From Anaeramoeba flamelloides (taxonomy: Eukaryota; Metamonada; Anaeramoebidae), in assembly GCA_027625915.1 (NCBI GenBank), contig JANTQA010000033.1, positions 7,626,001 to 7,690,000 on the forward strand: 64,000 nucleotides of DNA. The letters run 5' to 3'. The notes beneath the pieces were generated by a model. That model saw nothing but the letters and a program-made list of their open reading frames with translations, made no database searches and had not been told where the DNA came from. A program made the translations under genes and the position numbers. Shown in pieces: positions 49,965 through 61,019 of this stretch (position 1 is the stretch's first letter; each line of letters starts with the position of its first letter).

Positions 49965-52900
49965 TTATAAATCTATCCCAGACTGGCATTCATCACAATA
50001 ATATTTTTTATCGGATTCAAACTCATCATGGCTAATATAAAGAATATTTCCACAGAAAGGGTTATCACAAATAAATTTCGAAATGGATGAACTGTTATTT
50101 GGAGCAAAATTATAGAAATTCTGGAATTTGGGTTGCCATTTTTTCACGACCTTCAGGCCCAAATATTTACAAAAATTATTGCATCTATGGTTTTCAAAAA
50201 ACTTTTGTATTGATAGGAGCCCATAACCATATTGTAAATTTTTCGAATGGGTGTTTGTGTAATGCACCATTGGCTTTTTAAAAAAGGTATTTTTCCCATT
50301 ACTATTCAGAATTATCAATTTTCTATTTGATGCCTCCCAGGTGAAATGAGAAAAGGTTTGCGAAAGCTGCTCATATGTTGTGCTGTGCCTTTTTTCACCG
50401 TTTGTGTCGTTAATTGCCTTTGCAAATGGCTCAACAAGCATCCATTTATTTGTTTTCCGATCGGGAAACTTTACCATGAAGATATCTAAAAAATCTATGA
50501 TCGGGAATGGCTTGATGCTGCTACGGTTTCCCGTTTTGCTTTTTTTGATTTGATTTTGATCTTTGCTTTCATTTTTCTTTTTCGTTTTATTATTTATTGA
50601 GCTCAAGCGATGGTATTTTTCAAAATTCTTCAAATTAAACTTTTGTGCATATTTTTTTGCAATATATTGATCAATCATGATTTTTTGTAATTTTCTTTTC
50701 TTTTCCTTTTCACTAAGTGTGGAATAAATAAAGCGTTTGATAATATATTGATAAGAATGATCGTTATCAATCATTTGATAATTATAAAATGTTTTGCCCT
50801 TTTTATAAATGTTTTTATGCAATCTGACTTTTGTATTAAAATAAACATATCTAATGTTCCTTTTTTCTTTAATTAAATCATTCGCCGACACACTTGGGTG
50901 GATTGTATGGAATATTACCCTTTCTTCAGGGTTGAAATTTTTTTTATATATTTCGATATTTGAAGAATCTTTTTTCTTTTTCTTTTTCTTTTTCTTTTGC
51001 TTTTTGTTTTTTTCTTTTTTCGTTTTAACATTCTTTTGCTTTTTTTTTTTTTTTTTTTTCACTTTTTTCGATTTTCCTTTCTCCTTTGATTTTAACTTCT
51101 TCTCTTTCCCCTTCCCCTTCCCCTTCCCTTCCCCTTCCCCTTCCCCTCTACTCTTTCCAGATTCTTCGTTTTTTTTTTTTTTCTTCTTCAGATTCTTCTT
51201 TAATTCCGATTGTTTTTCTGTTCCATTCTCTTTTGATATATTTTTTGAATTTATAGAACTCGAATTTTGATTTTTATAGGAATCTGTTTCACCATCATTG
51301 GTCGTTGTACTTGTGCCCACGCTTATGCCTAAACCAGAACCCGAGCGAAGGGTGATGCTTGAATCATCATCGTCATTATCATCGTCATCGTCATCGTCAT
51401 CAGTGTCTGTATCTGAATCTGAATCTGAATCAGAATCAGAATCAGAATCAGAATCAGAATCAGAATCAGAATCAGAATCAGAATCAGAATCTGAATCAGA
51501 TCCGTATCCTGATCCATTCTCGGGATCCATTTTTAAATATCTATTTGAACTTTTGTCTAAATCTAAATTTGCAAAATTCTTTGAATGTTTATCGTTTATT
51601 ATGATCATGGAATTAAACTTTTTTGAGATGTATTTTAAAGTATTTAATGACTCCTCGCAACATTTCCGAACTAAGCGTACATATTGATCCTTTTTCAGGG
51701 AAAAATCAAAAGAACGGAGTAAGCGCAAATTCTCTGAGCAATCGTACCATTGTTGAAAACGCCGAACCATTATATCTGTGCGGCTATGAATTTTTCCAAA
51801 ATAATAATCAATGCCCCTTGATTTGAGTTGGTTGATATAGTACAAATAAGAGGGCTTATCTGGAATCCCGTTTGGGTACTTGTCTGTCGACAAAATGTTA
51901 TGAAAGTCTTTACCATGACATGGGGAATCACAGATATGTAGAATTATTTGGCTGGTGTATTTCCACTTCAATTTTAAGATTTCTTGAAACCCAGAGCCAA
52001 CGTCTTCGGCTATAAGCTTGCTTTGATTTTCCTCAACACCTTTTAAAGAATCAATCATTTCGGGATATGAAGAAAGGGGCCTGAAATCGAACACTGTCTT
52101 TTGAAAATTTTTTTTCGTTATGGGATAATAAACAAACGCCAGCCTCACCTTATGTTCGAACAATTCATGCTCAAAGAATTCTGACAAATCGGACAAATCT
52201 TTGATCAACAAACTATTGCCTGCGTTCATTGTACTTTTACGGCTGATAAGAAAACAGAGATCAATACCGATCTTCTTTTGCTTTTGTGAAATTTCTTGAA
52301 ATAATTGTACTTTGACATTTAAGATAAACCTTTTTTTTAAATATTTGTGCCATTTGGTTTTTGCGATTTCAACATACATTTGATCGAGCTTTTCTTTCTT
52401 TTTTTCTTTTGCCTTTTTTCTTTCTTCTTCTATTTCCTTTTCTTTGTTTTGATTTCTTTTTCTTCTGTTTCCTTTTCTTTGTTTTTGTTTTTCCCTTTCT
52501 TTTTCTTTTTCCTTTTCCTTCTCCTTTTCCTTTTCCTTTTCCTTTTCTTTTTCTTTTTCCTTTTCTTTTTCTTTTTCCTTTTCTTTTTCCTTTTCTTTTT
52601 CTTTACTTTTTCTTTTTTTTCTGCTCTGATTTTGATTCTTTCTTTTTTTTTTTTTTTTTTTTTTAGATAAAGGTTTGTGAATAGTCACTTTTGTAGGAGA
52701 TTTTAGAAAGCTAGTGTCCTTGATTTCTTTGTATATTCCCATTTTTTGATTTTTTGAATCACTAGAAGAAGATTCTGTAGTATGGCTAGATGAAGACGAA
52801 TTTGTTCTATTTTTGTTTTGATTTGAAGAAGAAGACGAAGACGGTGAGGATAAATCTGTGTTATCAGACGACTGATCATTTGAAGAAGAACTGAAGGTTG

Positions 52901-53006
52901 AAAAAACCATTCTTGTTGATCTTTTTAATGTAATAAAACAAATCTTTTGTAAAAAATGAAAAATCTTTTTAGTTGATTGATTTACAATCAAAAAATTGCT
53001 TTTCAA
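49965..53006 (-). CDS. VWA plus alpha-kinase-like protein, probably catalytically dead
   Basis: A 1013-residue intronless frame; a second Met at residue 33 (52910, MVFSTFSSSS) may be the true start because the first 32 codons look like A/T-rich leader. Ser-rich N-terminus, a long Lys-Glu alternation (about 132-170), then a VWA domain of the VwkA/alpha-kinase type (about 244-405) with HICDSPCHGKDFH, DKYPNGIPDKPSYLYYINQL and GIDYYFGKI. A Ser-Asp repeat (about 502-535) and Lys-rich linker follow, then an alpha-kinase fold (about 690-950): IIKRF with the ATP-site Lys, MLVEPF, QTFSHFTWEASN and the zinc motif HRCNNFC. The catalytic loop, normally DLQGVG..LTDP, is here NSNGKN..FKKP, so both acidic residues are lost. 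The VWA metal motif DxTGS reads SRKST. A C-terminal CxxxxC...CxxC cluster (979-1008) looks zinc-binding. Inferred: a pseudokinase scaffold. Confidence 0.85.
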   Translation of the reverse strand: MKSNFLIVNQSTKKIFHFLQKICFITLKRSTRMVFSTFSSSSNDQSSDNTDLSSPSSSSSSNQNKNRTNSSSSSHTTESSSSDSKNQKMGIYKEIKDTSFLKSPTKVTIHKPLSKKKKKKKRKNQNQSRKKRKSKEKEKEKEKEKEKEKEKEKEKEKEKEKEKEKEKEKEREKQKQRKGNRRKRNQNKEKEIEEERKKAKEKKKEKLDQMYVEIAKTKWHKYLKKRFILNVKVQLFQEISQKQKKIGIDLCFLISRKSTMNAGNSLLIKDLSDLSEFFEHELFEHKVRLAFVYYPITKKNFQKTVFDFRPLSSYPEMIDSLKGVEENQSKLIAEDVGSGFQEILKLKWKYTSQIILHICDSPCHGKDFHNILSTDKYPNGIPDKPSYLYYINQLKSRGIDYYFGKIHSRTDIMVRRFQQWYDCSENLRLLRSFDFSLKKDQYVRLVRKCCEESLNTLKYISKKFNSMIIINDKHSKNFANLDLDKSSNRYLKMDPENGSGYGSDSDSDSDSDSDSDSDSDSDSDSDSDSDSDTDTDDDDDDDDNDDDDSSITLRSGSGLGISVGTSTTTNDGETDSYKNQNSSSINSKNISKENGTEKQSELKKNLKKKKKKNEESGKSRGEGEGEGKGKGKGKEKKLKSKEKGKSKKVKKKKKKKQKNVKTKKEKNKKQKKKKKKKKKDSSNIEIYKKNFNPEERVIFHTIHPSVSANDLIKEKRNIRYVYFNTKVRLHKNIYKKGKTFYNYQMIDNDHSYQYIIKRFIYSTLSEKEKKRKLQKIMIDQYIAKKYAQKFNLKNFEKYHRLSSINNKTKKKNESKDQNQIKKSKTGNRSSIKPFPIIDFLDIFMVKFPDRKTNKWMLVEPFAKAINDTNGEKRHSTTYEQLSQTFSHFTWEASNRKLIILNSNGKNTFFKKPMVHYTNTHSKNLQYGYGLLSIQKFFENHRCNNFCKYLGLKVVKKWQPKFQNFYNFAPNNSSSISKFICDNPFCGNILYISHDEFESDKKYYCDECQSGIDL

Positions 53007-53924
53007 AGTTTCCTTTTTTTAGTGGAGGTGTGACTTTAGAAAAGTGTGTTATATCTGTTCGTTTTATAATCGTTTGATTTCATCTTTTCGTCATATTTTT
53101 GTTTTATAATTCTTACTCCCAGATTAATGTAAGTTCAATTCCTTACCAAATTGTCTCAATTCATTTCGAATTCAGAAATAACTCTTTTGTTTGTTTTTTT
53201 TAAACACAGTTGTTTGGGATTATGAACAACTTATGAAATAGCTTGAATTTTTTAAATAATGTTGATAAGAAAATTTATCTAGTTAGAAAAACTTGTATTT
53301 GATCAATGTGGTTATTTAATTTAACATTCCTAGACGAAAATTGTTTGAAAAATTTGAATCTCTTTGTTGCTTGAATTAAGATAAAAGTCGAGAGTAAAAA
53401 CCAAAAAAAAATAAAACCTTTATCCTCCTTATTTTTTTAACGAAAAATATTTTATTCATAAAAGATTTATTTTTTTTAAAATTTTTAGTGCCTTTATTCA
53501 AAAAATCCATCATCTTATTTTTTTAATGTTACTATAAAGTAATTATCAGTGTCTTTAATTTTGATTCAAAATTCAATTATTAAGGGAAAAATCTATCATA
53601 AAAAAAAATACAATTTTTAATAAAAAACCTGATATTTTTATTTATTAAGCCGAATAGAATAATTTGAGGTATTTTTCAGAAAAAATTATATTTTTTATAA
53701 GCAGAGACATAATAAAATATCGAATTCTATAAGTTTGGCATATCATTAAATTGTTAGGAATTCAAAAGAATTGAGTAAAATATTTGATTTTTCGAAATTT
53801 TTTATAGATTTAGGTAAACCGCCTTTATCTTTTCTTGAGTTTTCTGTTTATTTGAAAAATTAATAGATTTTTATGAGGTTTTCGTGAGTTTTCTATTTAT
53901 TTGGATAATTTAGAGATTTTCGTT

Positions 53925-54015
53925 TAAGTTTTTTTACTTTTTGAAATAAACCGAAAATTTATTAAAATTGTCTATTTATTTCAAAAAGTAAAAAAAAACC
54001 GAGAACACTTCAGAA
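53925..54015. repeat. Foldback hairpin (GAAATAAACC core)
   Basis: Arms TTTTTTTACTTTTTGAAATA and its inverse TATTTCAAAAAGTAAAAAAA flank a short A/T spacer. The stem is almost perfect, matching 6400-6485 and the inner hairpin at 1774-1827. The nearby 53757-53776 carries the GAATTCAAAAGAATTGAG block of the same foldback family. Confidence 0.65.
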
Positions 54016-54317
54016 TATTACAGAAAAGCTCAGAGAACTGTAGTGTTCTTTTTTTAAAATTGGAGAAATAAAAAAAAAAGGTTTGAATATTCTTTTCCTT
54101 TTATTTATAAAATTAAAATCACCTACACACTTGATAAATCCAAAATAATAGTCGACTATAATAACAAATTAAAAGTCATGATTTATAACTTAACAATATT
54201 TAAGCTATATATCAAATTCAACAATTGTAAAATATTGGTATTTTACTAACTGCATAAACAGATCTTAATATGTTAAAAAAAAAAAAAAATTATTTAAATT
54301 TTATTACTTTCTGCCAG

Positions 54318-54580
54318 TTAAATGAAGACAAGGAAATAATTGTAAATATTCCTCATCATTTAGGGGTGGGTTATTCCTATGATGAAGATATATTAATACA
54401 TTTAAAGGAATTAAAACAAATATATCCCAATGGCATGATTTAAAACCATATAAATGGGATTATTTAGATTTATTAATAATTGTAGAATCTATGATTTTAT
54501 GTTTAAATTTCTATGAAAAGGTAATTCTAAAAAAATGATTTTTTGTATTGATTTACACTTCTTCAATAATCATAACTCTT
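54318..54580 (+). pseudogene. Coding-like fragment, frameshifted
   Basis: After an acceptor-like CTGCCAG, 41 codons are open (LNEDKEIIVNIPHHLGVGYS...YPNGMI, stop at 54441). A second stretch in another frame then reads QWHDLKPYKWDYLDLL and on to about 54535. Composition is coding-like throughout, so a frameshift within a former exon is likely. It aligns with 49023-49280 and shares the conserved tail also seen at 15680-15790. Family unknown. Confidence 0.4.
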
Positions 54581-54581
54581 A

Positions 54582-54620
<39 letters not shown>
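54580..54620. repeat. (AT)n microsatellite
   Basis: A nearly perfect AT run of about 20 units interrupted once (TTA). It lies directly between the coding-like fragment and the MITE at 54660. Confidence 0.95.
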
Positions 54621-54623
<3 letters not shown>

Positions 54624-54659
54624 TTATCACTGGGTATTTATTTACAAAAACATTAGATA

Positions 54660-54855
54660 CAGTCAGTTCCACTTTTAAGAAAGAAATTTTGAACCAAAAT
54701 TAAGGCACTATAAAAATCTCAAATTAAGTCACATTTTTTAGATTCTTATAAAATTATTTATGTAAAAAAAAAATAAAATTATATGCATCTTAATTTGAGA
54801 TTTTTTTGTTTATTAATTTTTTTTTTAAATTTTATGCCATTAAAGTGAAGTTAGC
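54660..54855. mobile_element. MITE, Tc1/mariner-like, ~196 bp
   Basis: Starts CAGTCAGTTCCACTTTTAAG after a TA (54658-54659) and ends CATTAAAGTGAAGTTAGC before a TA (54856-54857). Internal family phrases are AATTAAGGCAC, AAAAATCTCAAATTAAG and the inverse CTTAATTTGAGATTTTTTTG. It is more diverged than the 18.8 and 20.0 kb copies but keeps both ends and the TA target duplication. Confidence 0.8.
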
Positions 54856-54929
54856 TATATTTGATATTTTTTACAAATTATTTTATCAATTTCAAAATTG
54901 AAATCCTATTTTCGTTTTTTTTTTTATGA

Positions 54930-55930
54930 TTTTTGTTTTTTAATATAATTCATTTGAAATTTTTTTTTATATTGCAGAGATCTATAGTCACTTGGTAAAA
55001 ACCCTTTATTTTGAATATAACTGTACCAGTGAAAATGATTCTAAGAAAAATCATATTGATTTCTATTGTAAGTTTATTTGATCTTAAATTGGTGATAAAA
55101 AAGAAGATTGTTATTGATCTCAAGTCTAGAAGAATTTGAGTTTTCCCTTTTTTAAGAAAATCTATTGATTAATTAGTTTATTCCCCACAGATACCAACTT
55201 TTCTTTGATGTTTATTATTCTTCATTATTTCTTATTTGTTCTTCAAAGGTCAATTATAAAAAATAATTGAAGTTTAGAAATGAATTTTTAGACACTTTTG
55301 ACTGAAACAAAGATTAATATAAAAAGATATAGAAGATATATCCAAAAAAAAAGACACATTTATTTTTTTAAATTTTATAAAAAATAATCTTTGTTCTTGT
55401 AGATATTAGTTAATTTACAATACCAAATTAATTTTAATTTTAATACTGATTGAACAAACAACTAAGGAATTTATTTCAAAATATGTTTGATGAAATATTT
55501 CGAAAAAAAAGGTAGAAAAAAAAATAGCATATTTTTTGGAGTTAACAATGTACCACCAATTTCAATAAAAAACTGGAAATATGGAAAGGGTACAAATAAT
55601 TTTCTAAACAACCAAATGTGTTTATATGTTTTCAATTCTATTTGAAAATTTGTTAGATTAAAAAAGTTAAGATAATGATTTTTTCGATAAAAAAGAAAAT
55701 AATAAACACTAATTTTCACCCCTAAAAAATATCAGATAAAATCGAGATCAGAATTTTTAAAATTTTTTTTTTCTGTAAATACAATACTAAGTAACAAATT
55801 GAATTATTCTCAAGAATCAATGAATGGTAGTTATTTTTTTCGAAATTTAAATACCTTTTTGAATATTGTGTATAATTGATAGATATTAAAATAAATTTTC
55901 ACACTTTTTTTGAAATAGCTTATATATATA
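54930..55930 (-). repeat. Dispersed repeat R2, uninterrupted copy
   Basis: About 1 kb. The left half (54930-55335) matches 59150-59565, with shared blocks ATAGTCACTTGGTAA and TTTGTTCTTCAAAGG. The right half (55375-55930) matches 61230-61800 (shared: ATATGGAAAGGG and CAAATTAA) and, inverted, 1-400 and 17150-17430. Only about 45 bp separate the halves here. The strand is given relative to the copies at 1 and 17 kb. There is no convincing protein, although the minus-strand frame at 55719-55471 is echoed weakly in the copy at 61.3 kb. Confidence 0.6.
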
Positions 55931-56874
55931 TAGTCCTTTATTCATATACAATTCATAAACATCACGGCTAATTTTATGAATTAGAAAGTTATTTAACACT
56001 TGTTCTAAACTTCTTATCAATTTCATGAAATAATAAGTTGTAACATTTAATTGTTAATCAAATTAAAAACATTTTTTTGATTTGATATTTCCTTATAAAT
56101 TTTAAAATATTTGTATTTCCTATTCCTAAAAGAAAAAATAGTTAGTTTAATTCTCTTATATAAAAAAAACTTGCAATTTCAAAATAACTTCAAATTTTGT
56201 GAACTGAAAATGTTTTTTTTTGGTTAAAATTCAAAACAAATGATATTTTTCTCTATTTTGTTTAAGAAAATTCATTTTAATTCTTTCAATATATTTTTAA
56301 TTCTTTTTTTACAATTGATTCAAATAACCTTACAATTTTTTAATTTGTTATTGAATTTAATGGATTTTGATGTCTCTTTTATCTTTCCTGTCAAATAATC
56401 TTTTGTGAACAGGCTAAATATTATGGACCGTTTTACTTACAGTCTTAAACTTTAAAAACTTTCTTATAAATAACTTTAAATCTCCACAATAAAAAATATT
56501 TATCAATCAGTTTTCAAGAAAAATTATTAGTACATAGATACTAGTTGTCGAGCAGAATTTATTAATTTTGGGACAAGTTAAGATTAATCTTTATTAATAC
56601 TTTATTGTTAGTAACTATTTACTAAAGTAACAAACAAAATAATCCAAATAAACCCGATTTTTTTGCAAAAATAATTTATAAAAATCATGGATAAAAGATA
56701 GTTATCACCTTAAATAAAGATATAAAAGGACTAAATTTGAGGTGTATACTTTATACTGATTCGAATACATCTACCTTAAATATTCTTCTTATTTCTTTGC
56801 AAAAATACAATTCTAATTCATTTTTTCTTTTTTCTTTGCATCCTTCTATAAAACCAAAAAAATTACATGATCTG

Positions 56875-59800
56875 ATGACACGAATGGCAGTACTCAAAAT
56901 TGTAGTCTTACTTTTCATAGTACTGAACTTCAGCAAAATAACAACAAGTCCAACAAACGATCCGTGTAGCCAGTCATCTTTTTGTGGAAGGATCAGAAAC
57001 CACTTCAAAAAAGAAAAAACCAATTACAAAGTGCTGGCTACGAGCATTGAATTGAGCCCGCTTGGCTCTAATAAACTGAACCAATTTAGTGCAACGATAG
57101 TTTCCCAATCAACCCCAGACTTATGTTTCAAAATGGTTCTTCTTGAAGACTTTGTTGTTCGGTTGAAAATTAATGAATGCTACCCAAGCAAAAAACGCTT
57201 TAATTTAGATTTTAATTTCGAGAAACAAAATTGGGATTACAAGGAATTACAATTCGAGTCCTTACAAATTTATCAAGAAAGAAAACAGAAAACCAAGGAT
57301 TCATTTTATGATCCAAAAATGTTTAAGGAAGGAATTTGGATTGTTATTACTCCAAAATATGAGAACCCAAATGACTTACAAATTTTTTTAAGATGCGAAC
57401 CAACTTTTCAATTATTGATAGTTGAGAATTCACAAACATTAATTTCAATCAATAAAAATAATTTTTTACATTTCGAACAGGGATCACCAATTACGAAGAA
57501 TTATAACAATAATAATAATAATAACGATAACGATAACGATAATGATAATAATAATAATTATAACGAGAACACTAATGAAAGCCAACAATTTACGAATTGT
57601 TATACAATTGGTATTGATGTCCAATTTGAAAATTCAAATAATGTGTATGGGCTTCCCGAGCACCCTACAAAATTAAAATTGATCGACACCATAAATAATT
57701 CACCATACCAATTATTTAATTTTGATGGGTTTCCAAATAAAGAAAATAGCCACAAAGGCTCTTATGGGAGCATACCGTTAGTACTATCGAAAAATGAAGA
57801 TCGTACAGGGTTGATAGGTTCGCTTTGGAATAACCCATCGGAAACTTTTATTGATATTGAAACAATCCAAACACCCCCAATTATTTCTGGTTTACAAACA
57901 AAAACAAAACTCCAAGATGGCCTGTTCACTGAAAAATCCGTGACTTCAAAGAAAGTGCATTGGTTTTCCGAAACAGGAATTATTGACTTATTTTTATTCA
58001 TCAGCCACCCGAAAAAGAAATATCATTTTTTTAATCTATACTCCACTATCACTGGCTACCCCCATTTACCGCAATACTTCTCCCTTGGCTTTCACCAATC
58101 TCGTTGGCAATTTGAATCGCAATACGAAATTATACAATTAAACAATTTATTTAATCAACACAAAATCCCTTTAGATTCAATATGGCTCGACATCTATCAT
58201 ACCAATGAAAAACAATATTTCACTTGGGATAAATACAGTTTCCCCAACCCAATCAAAATGTTACAATATTTTAAAAATAATGGGAGAAAGATCGTTACTA
58301 TTGTTGATCCTCATTTGAAAATTGATCAAAATTGGCCAGTTTATCAACAAGCGAAGGAATTTGATTTGTTAATAAAAAATAATAAATTTGAAGATTATGA
58401 AGAAATTTGCTGGCCAGGTAATAACATTTTTTTTTTGTTTTTTTCTTTTTGTTTTTTATTACAAGTGAATGAATCGTATCATATTTTCCATTTTAAATTG
58501 AACACTTTTATTGGATGAGTCCGATATTTAACTCAATTTTTTAAAACAAAAATCCATTTCAATCATATTTCCCCGTTTTATTACCAAAATCACTTAAGGG
58601 GTTCTCCAAAAGTTTATTACAGACACTCGACGGCTTTTGATAATAATCGTGCTACATATGAATAATATGGTTCTTAATGATCGCTAGGGATACGAAACAA
58701 AATTATCGGTATTGAAATGAACAATTTTTTTAAATTTATTTAAAATTTATCAAAATTTAAAAACCTAAAAACAATTAATGAAGGTTATTTGCAGAAAATA
58801 AATTCTTCCCAATTATATTCAGTTGATTTGATTTATATATTTGATAAAAAAATACCAATACACTGTGTATTTGATAAACTTGTCTTTCCTTTTTTTCTTT
58901 TCTTTTTTCAAGAAGAGTTTGTTAAATATTTTTTGTTTGTAAGAAATATGTAGATTCACGAATCTACATAAAAAAAAGAAAATATAACATAAATACTCAA
59001 CCATTTTCCAGTCAAAGTAGCCCAGTTGTAATAGGCGAATTACTTGCATTTAAAGGGATTGGGTATGGATATTAGAAGAAAAAAATTAGATTGGAAAATT
59101 TCAAAATTTGAAATCATTTTTTAACATTTTTTCTCATTTTTCTTTTTTTCTATGTTTTTGTCACATAACTCTTTTTCAAAAAATTTTTTTATTGCAAGAT
59201 CAATAGTCACTTGGTAACAACCGGTTATTTTAATTTCATTAAAATAGTGTAAAAATGATTTTAGAAAAAATCAGATTGATCTCTATTTTAATTTTCTGAA
59301 TATCTTCAATTAAAGTGCAAAATGAAAATTGTTGTTTTTTCTCAATGCTGATCTGAAAGAATTTGAGTTTTTCAATTTTTTATGAAAAGCTATTGATTTA
59401 TTAGGTTTTACTTCTGACATATATCAACTATTCTCAGAAGTGTATTATTCTACTTATTTTTTATTTGTTCTTCAAAGGTTTATTATAAAATATAATTGGT
59501 ATTTGAAAAAAAAATGTTGGACAACTTTTACAGAAACAAAGTTTATATAAACTGGTGATTGTAGTGAATCAATAAAAGCCAACAAATCCCTTTTACTTTG
59601 TTATTTTTTTTTTTTTTAGCTATTGATTTTTTTTTATTTCTTCATATTTTTAATCTTTAAACAAACACAAAAATAAATTTAAAAAAAAAAAAAAAACAAA
59701 ATAAAGGAATGTCTGTATGGCCAGATTTCTTAAATCCGGCAACTCAAAAATGGTGGGGAAATTTATTTTCTATGAGTCAATATGAAAGCTTTGATAATTT

Positions 59801-61019
59801 ATTTATTTGGAACGATATGAACGAACCAGCGGTTTTTGGCAATAACGGAATCTTTCCGAAAGACAATTTGCATTATGGTGGTATTGAGCATGGCAACATC
59901 CACAATATGTACGGCCACTTAATGGTAAAATCAACTTATCAAGGGCTAGTTGATCGAAATATGGATCAAGGTAAACTAGAACGTCCTTTTATTTTAACAA
60001 GGTCCTTTTGGGTTGGTACACAGAAATATGCAGCATCATGGACAGGTGATAACACGGCAAGTTGGGAACATCTTCAACTCGCCGAATCAATGGCCTTATC
60101 ACTGGGTTTAAGCGGAATGGTGTTTGTTGGTGAGGATGTAGGCGGATTTTTTAACAATGCAGACGCGGAGTTATTTACAAGATGGTTTCAAACTTCATCA
60201 TTTCACCCATTTTTCAGAAGCCATTCAAATATCAATAGTTTGAGAATATATCCTTGGTCGTTTGGAGAGCCCTATACGTCAATAATTAGAAATTCAATAA
60301 TAACGCGATACACTTTATTGCCTTTATATTACACTTTATTTTATAAAGCTCATACCACTGGTAAGCCCATCATGAGACCATTGTGGTTACATTTCCCTAA
60401 AGACCTCAATTTGTATCGAGACCAAATCGAAAACAATCAATATTTAATTGGTTCAGAATTATTAATCGCGCCCGTAAATGAAAAGGGGAAAACAACCCAG
60501 AGAGTCTATTTGCCAAAGGGTTATTGGTATGAATTTGATACGATGAAACAAATAAAAAGTCAAGGGCAATTTTATCAAATCCAAAATTCAATCGATAAAA
60601 TACCGATTTATTATGTTGGCGGGAAAATAATCCCAAGAAAGTTAACGTTTAAACCAAATTCCGGCTTTATGAAAAGAGATCCCTTCACCTTATTTGTCAC
60701 ATTAAACAAACACAAAACGGCAAAAGGTAAAATTTATTATGATAACGGACATTCTTTAAATACTCAAAAATCAAAAAAATGTATCTTACAAGGTTTATTT
60801 TTTGAAAACAATAAATTATTTACCAAAACCTATAACTCAGGTTATTATAAAACCAAAATTTCCCAAATAATAATCATGGGTGTCAACAATGTTTCAACAG
60901 TTTATTTAAACAATCCAAATTTAAATTTAAATTTTGAATACAACCAATCTAAAGCAATTCTAACAATCAACAATCCCGAAATTTATATCGGTGATAATTG
61001 GGAGATTAACATTTTTTAA
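56875..61019 (+). CDS. Glucosidase II alpha subunit (GH31), two exons
   Basis: Exons 56875-58417 and 59707-61019, joined across a 1289-nt GTAATA...AAAG intron in phase 1, give 951 residues; human GANAB is about 944. It is an ER alpha-1,3-glucosidase that trims glucose from N-glycans and sets up calnexin/calreticulin folding checks. Start chosen at 56875 because MTRMAVLKIVVLLFIVLNFS then forms a signal peptide; upstream in-frame codons lack ATG. The family N-terminus follows (PCSQSSFCGRIRNH, compare CEESSFCKRQR in animals), then the beta-sandwich and GH31 barrel with ICWPG|MSVWPDFLNP at the splice, nucleophile Asp551 in WNDMNEP, acid/base Asp629 in WTGDNTA, and GEDVGGFF. An Asn/Asp run (about 210-235) is inserted in the N-terminal domain. 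There is no KDEL, as expected since retention depends on the beta subunit, which is not in the window. Both catalytic residues are present, so it should be active. Confidence 0.95.
58418..59706 (+). other. Glucosidase II intron carrying half of repeat R2
   Basis: 1289 nt, GTAATA donor, AAAG acceptor preceded by an A-rich rather than T-rich tract. Bases 59150-59565 match the left half of the R2 copy at 54930-55335 in the same orientation; the matching right half lies beyond the last exon. The rest is A/T runs and no nested gene is seen. Confidence 0.6.

Larger units (their letters stand above)
53007..56874. other. Gene-free 3.9-kb interval upstream of glucosidase II
   Basis: This interval holds foldback repeats (53745-54015), a coding-like fragment (54318-54580), an AT microsatellite (54580-54620), a MITE (54660-54855) and the only uninterrupted R2 element (54930-55930). 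In-frame codons upstream of 56875 contain no better ATG for the glucosidase gene. No other gene is seen. Confidence 0.6.

Noticed and set aside
50854-52670. Phe/Leu/Ser-rich plus-strand frames opposite the VWA/alpha-kinase-like gene
   Set aside because: They are reverse readings of Lys, Glu and Ser-Asp repeats. The minus-strand frame has recognisable domains, so these have no independent support.
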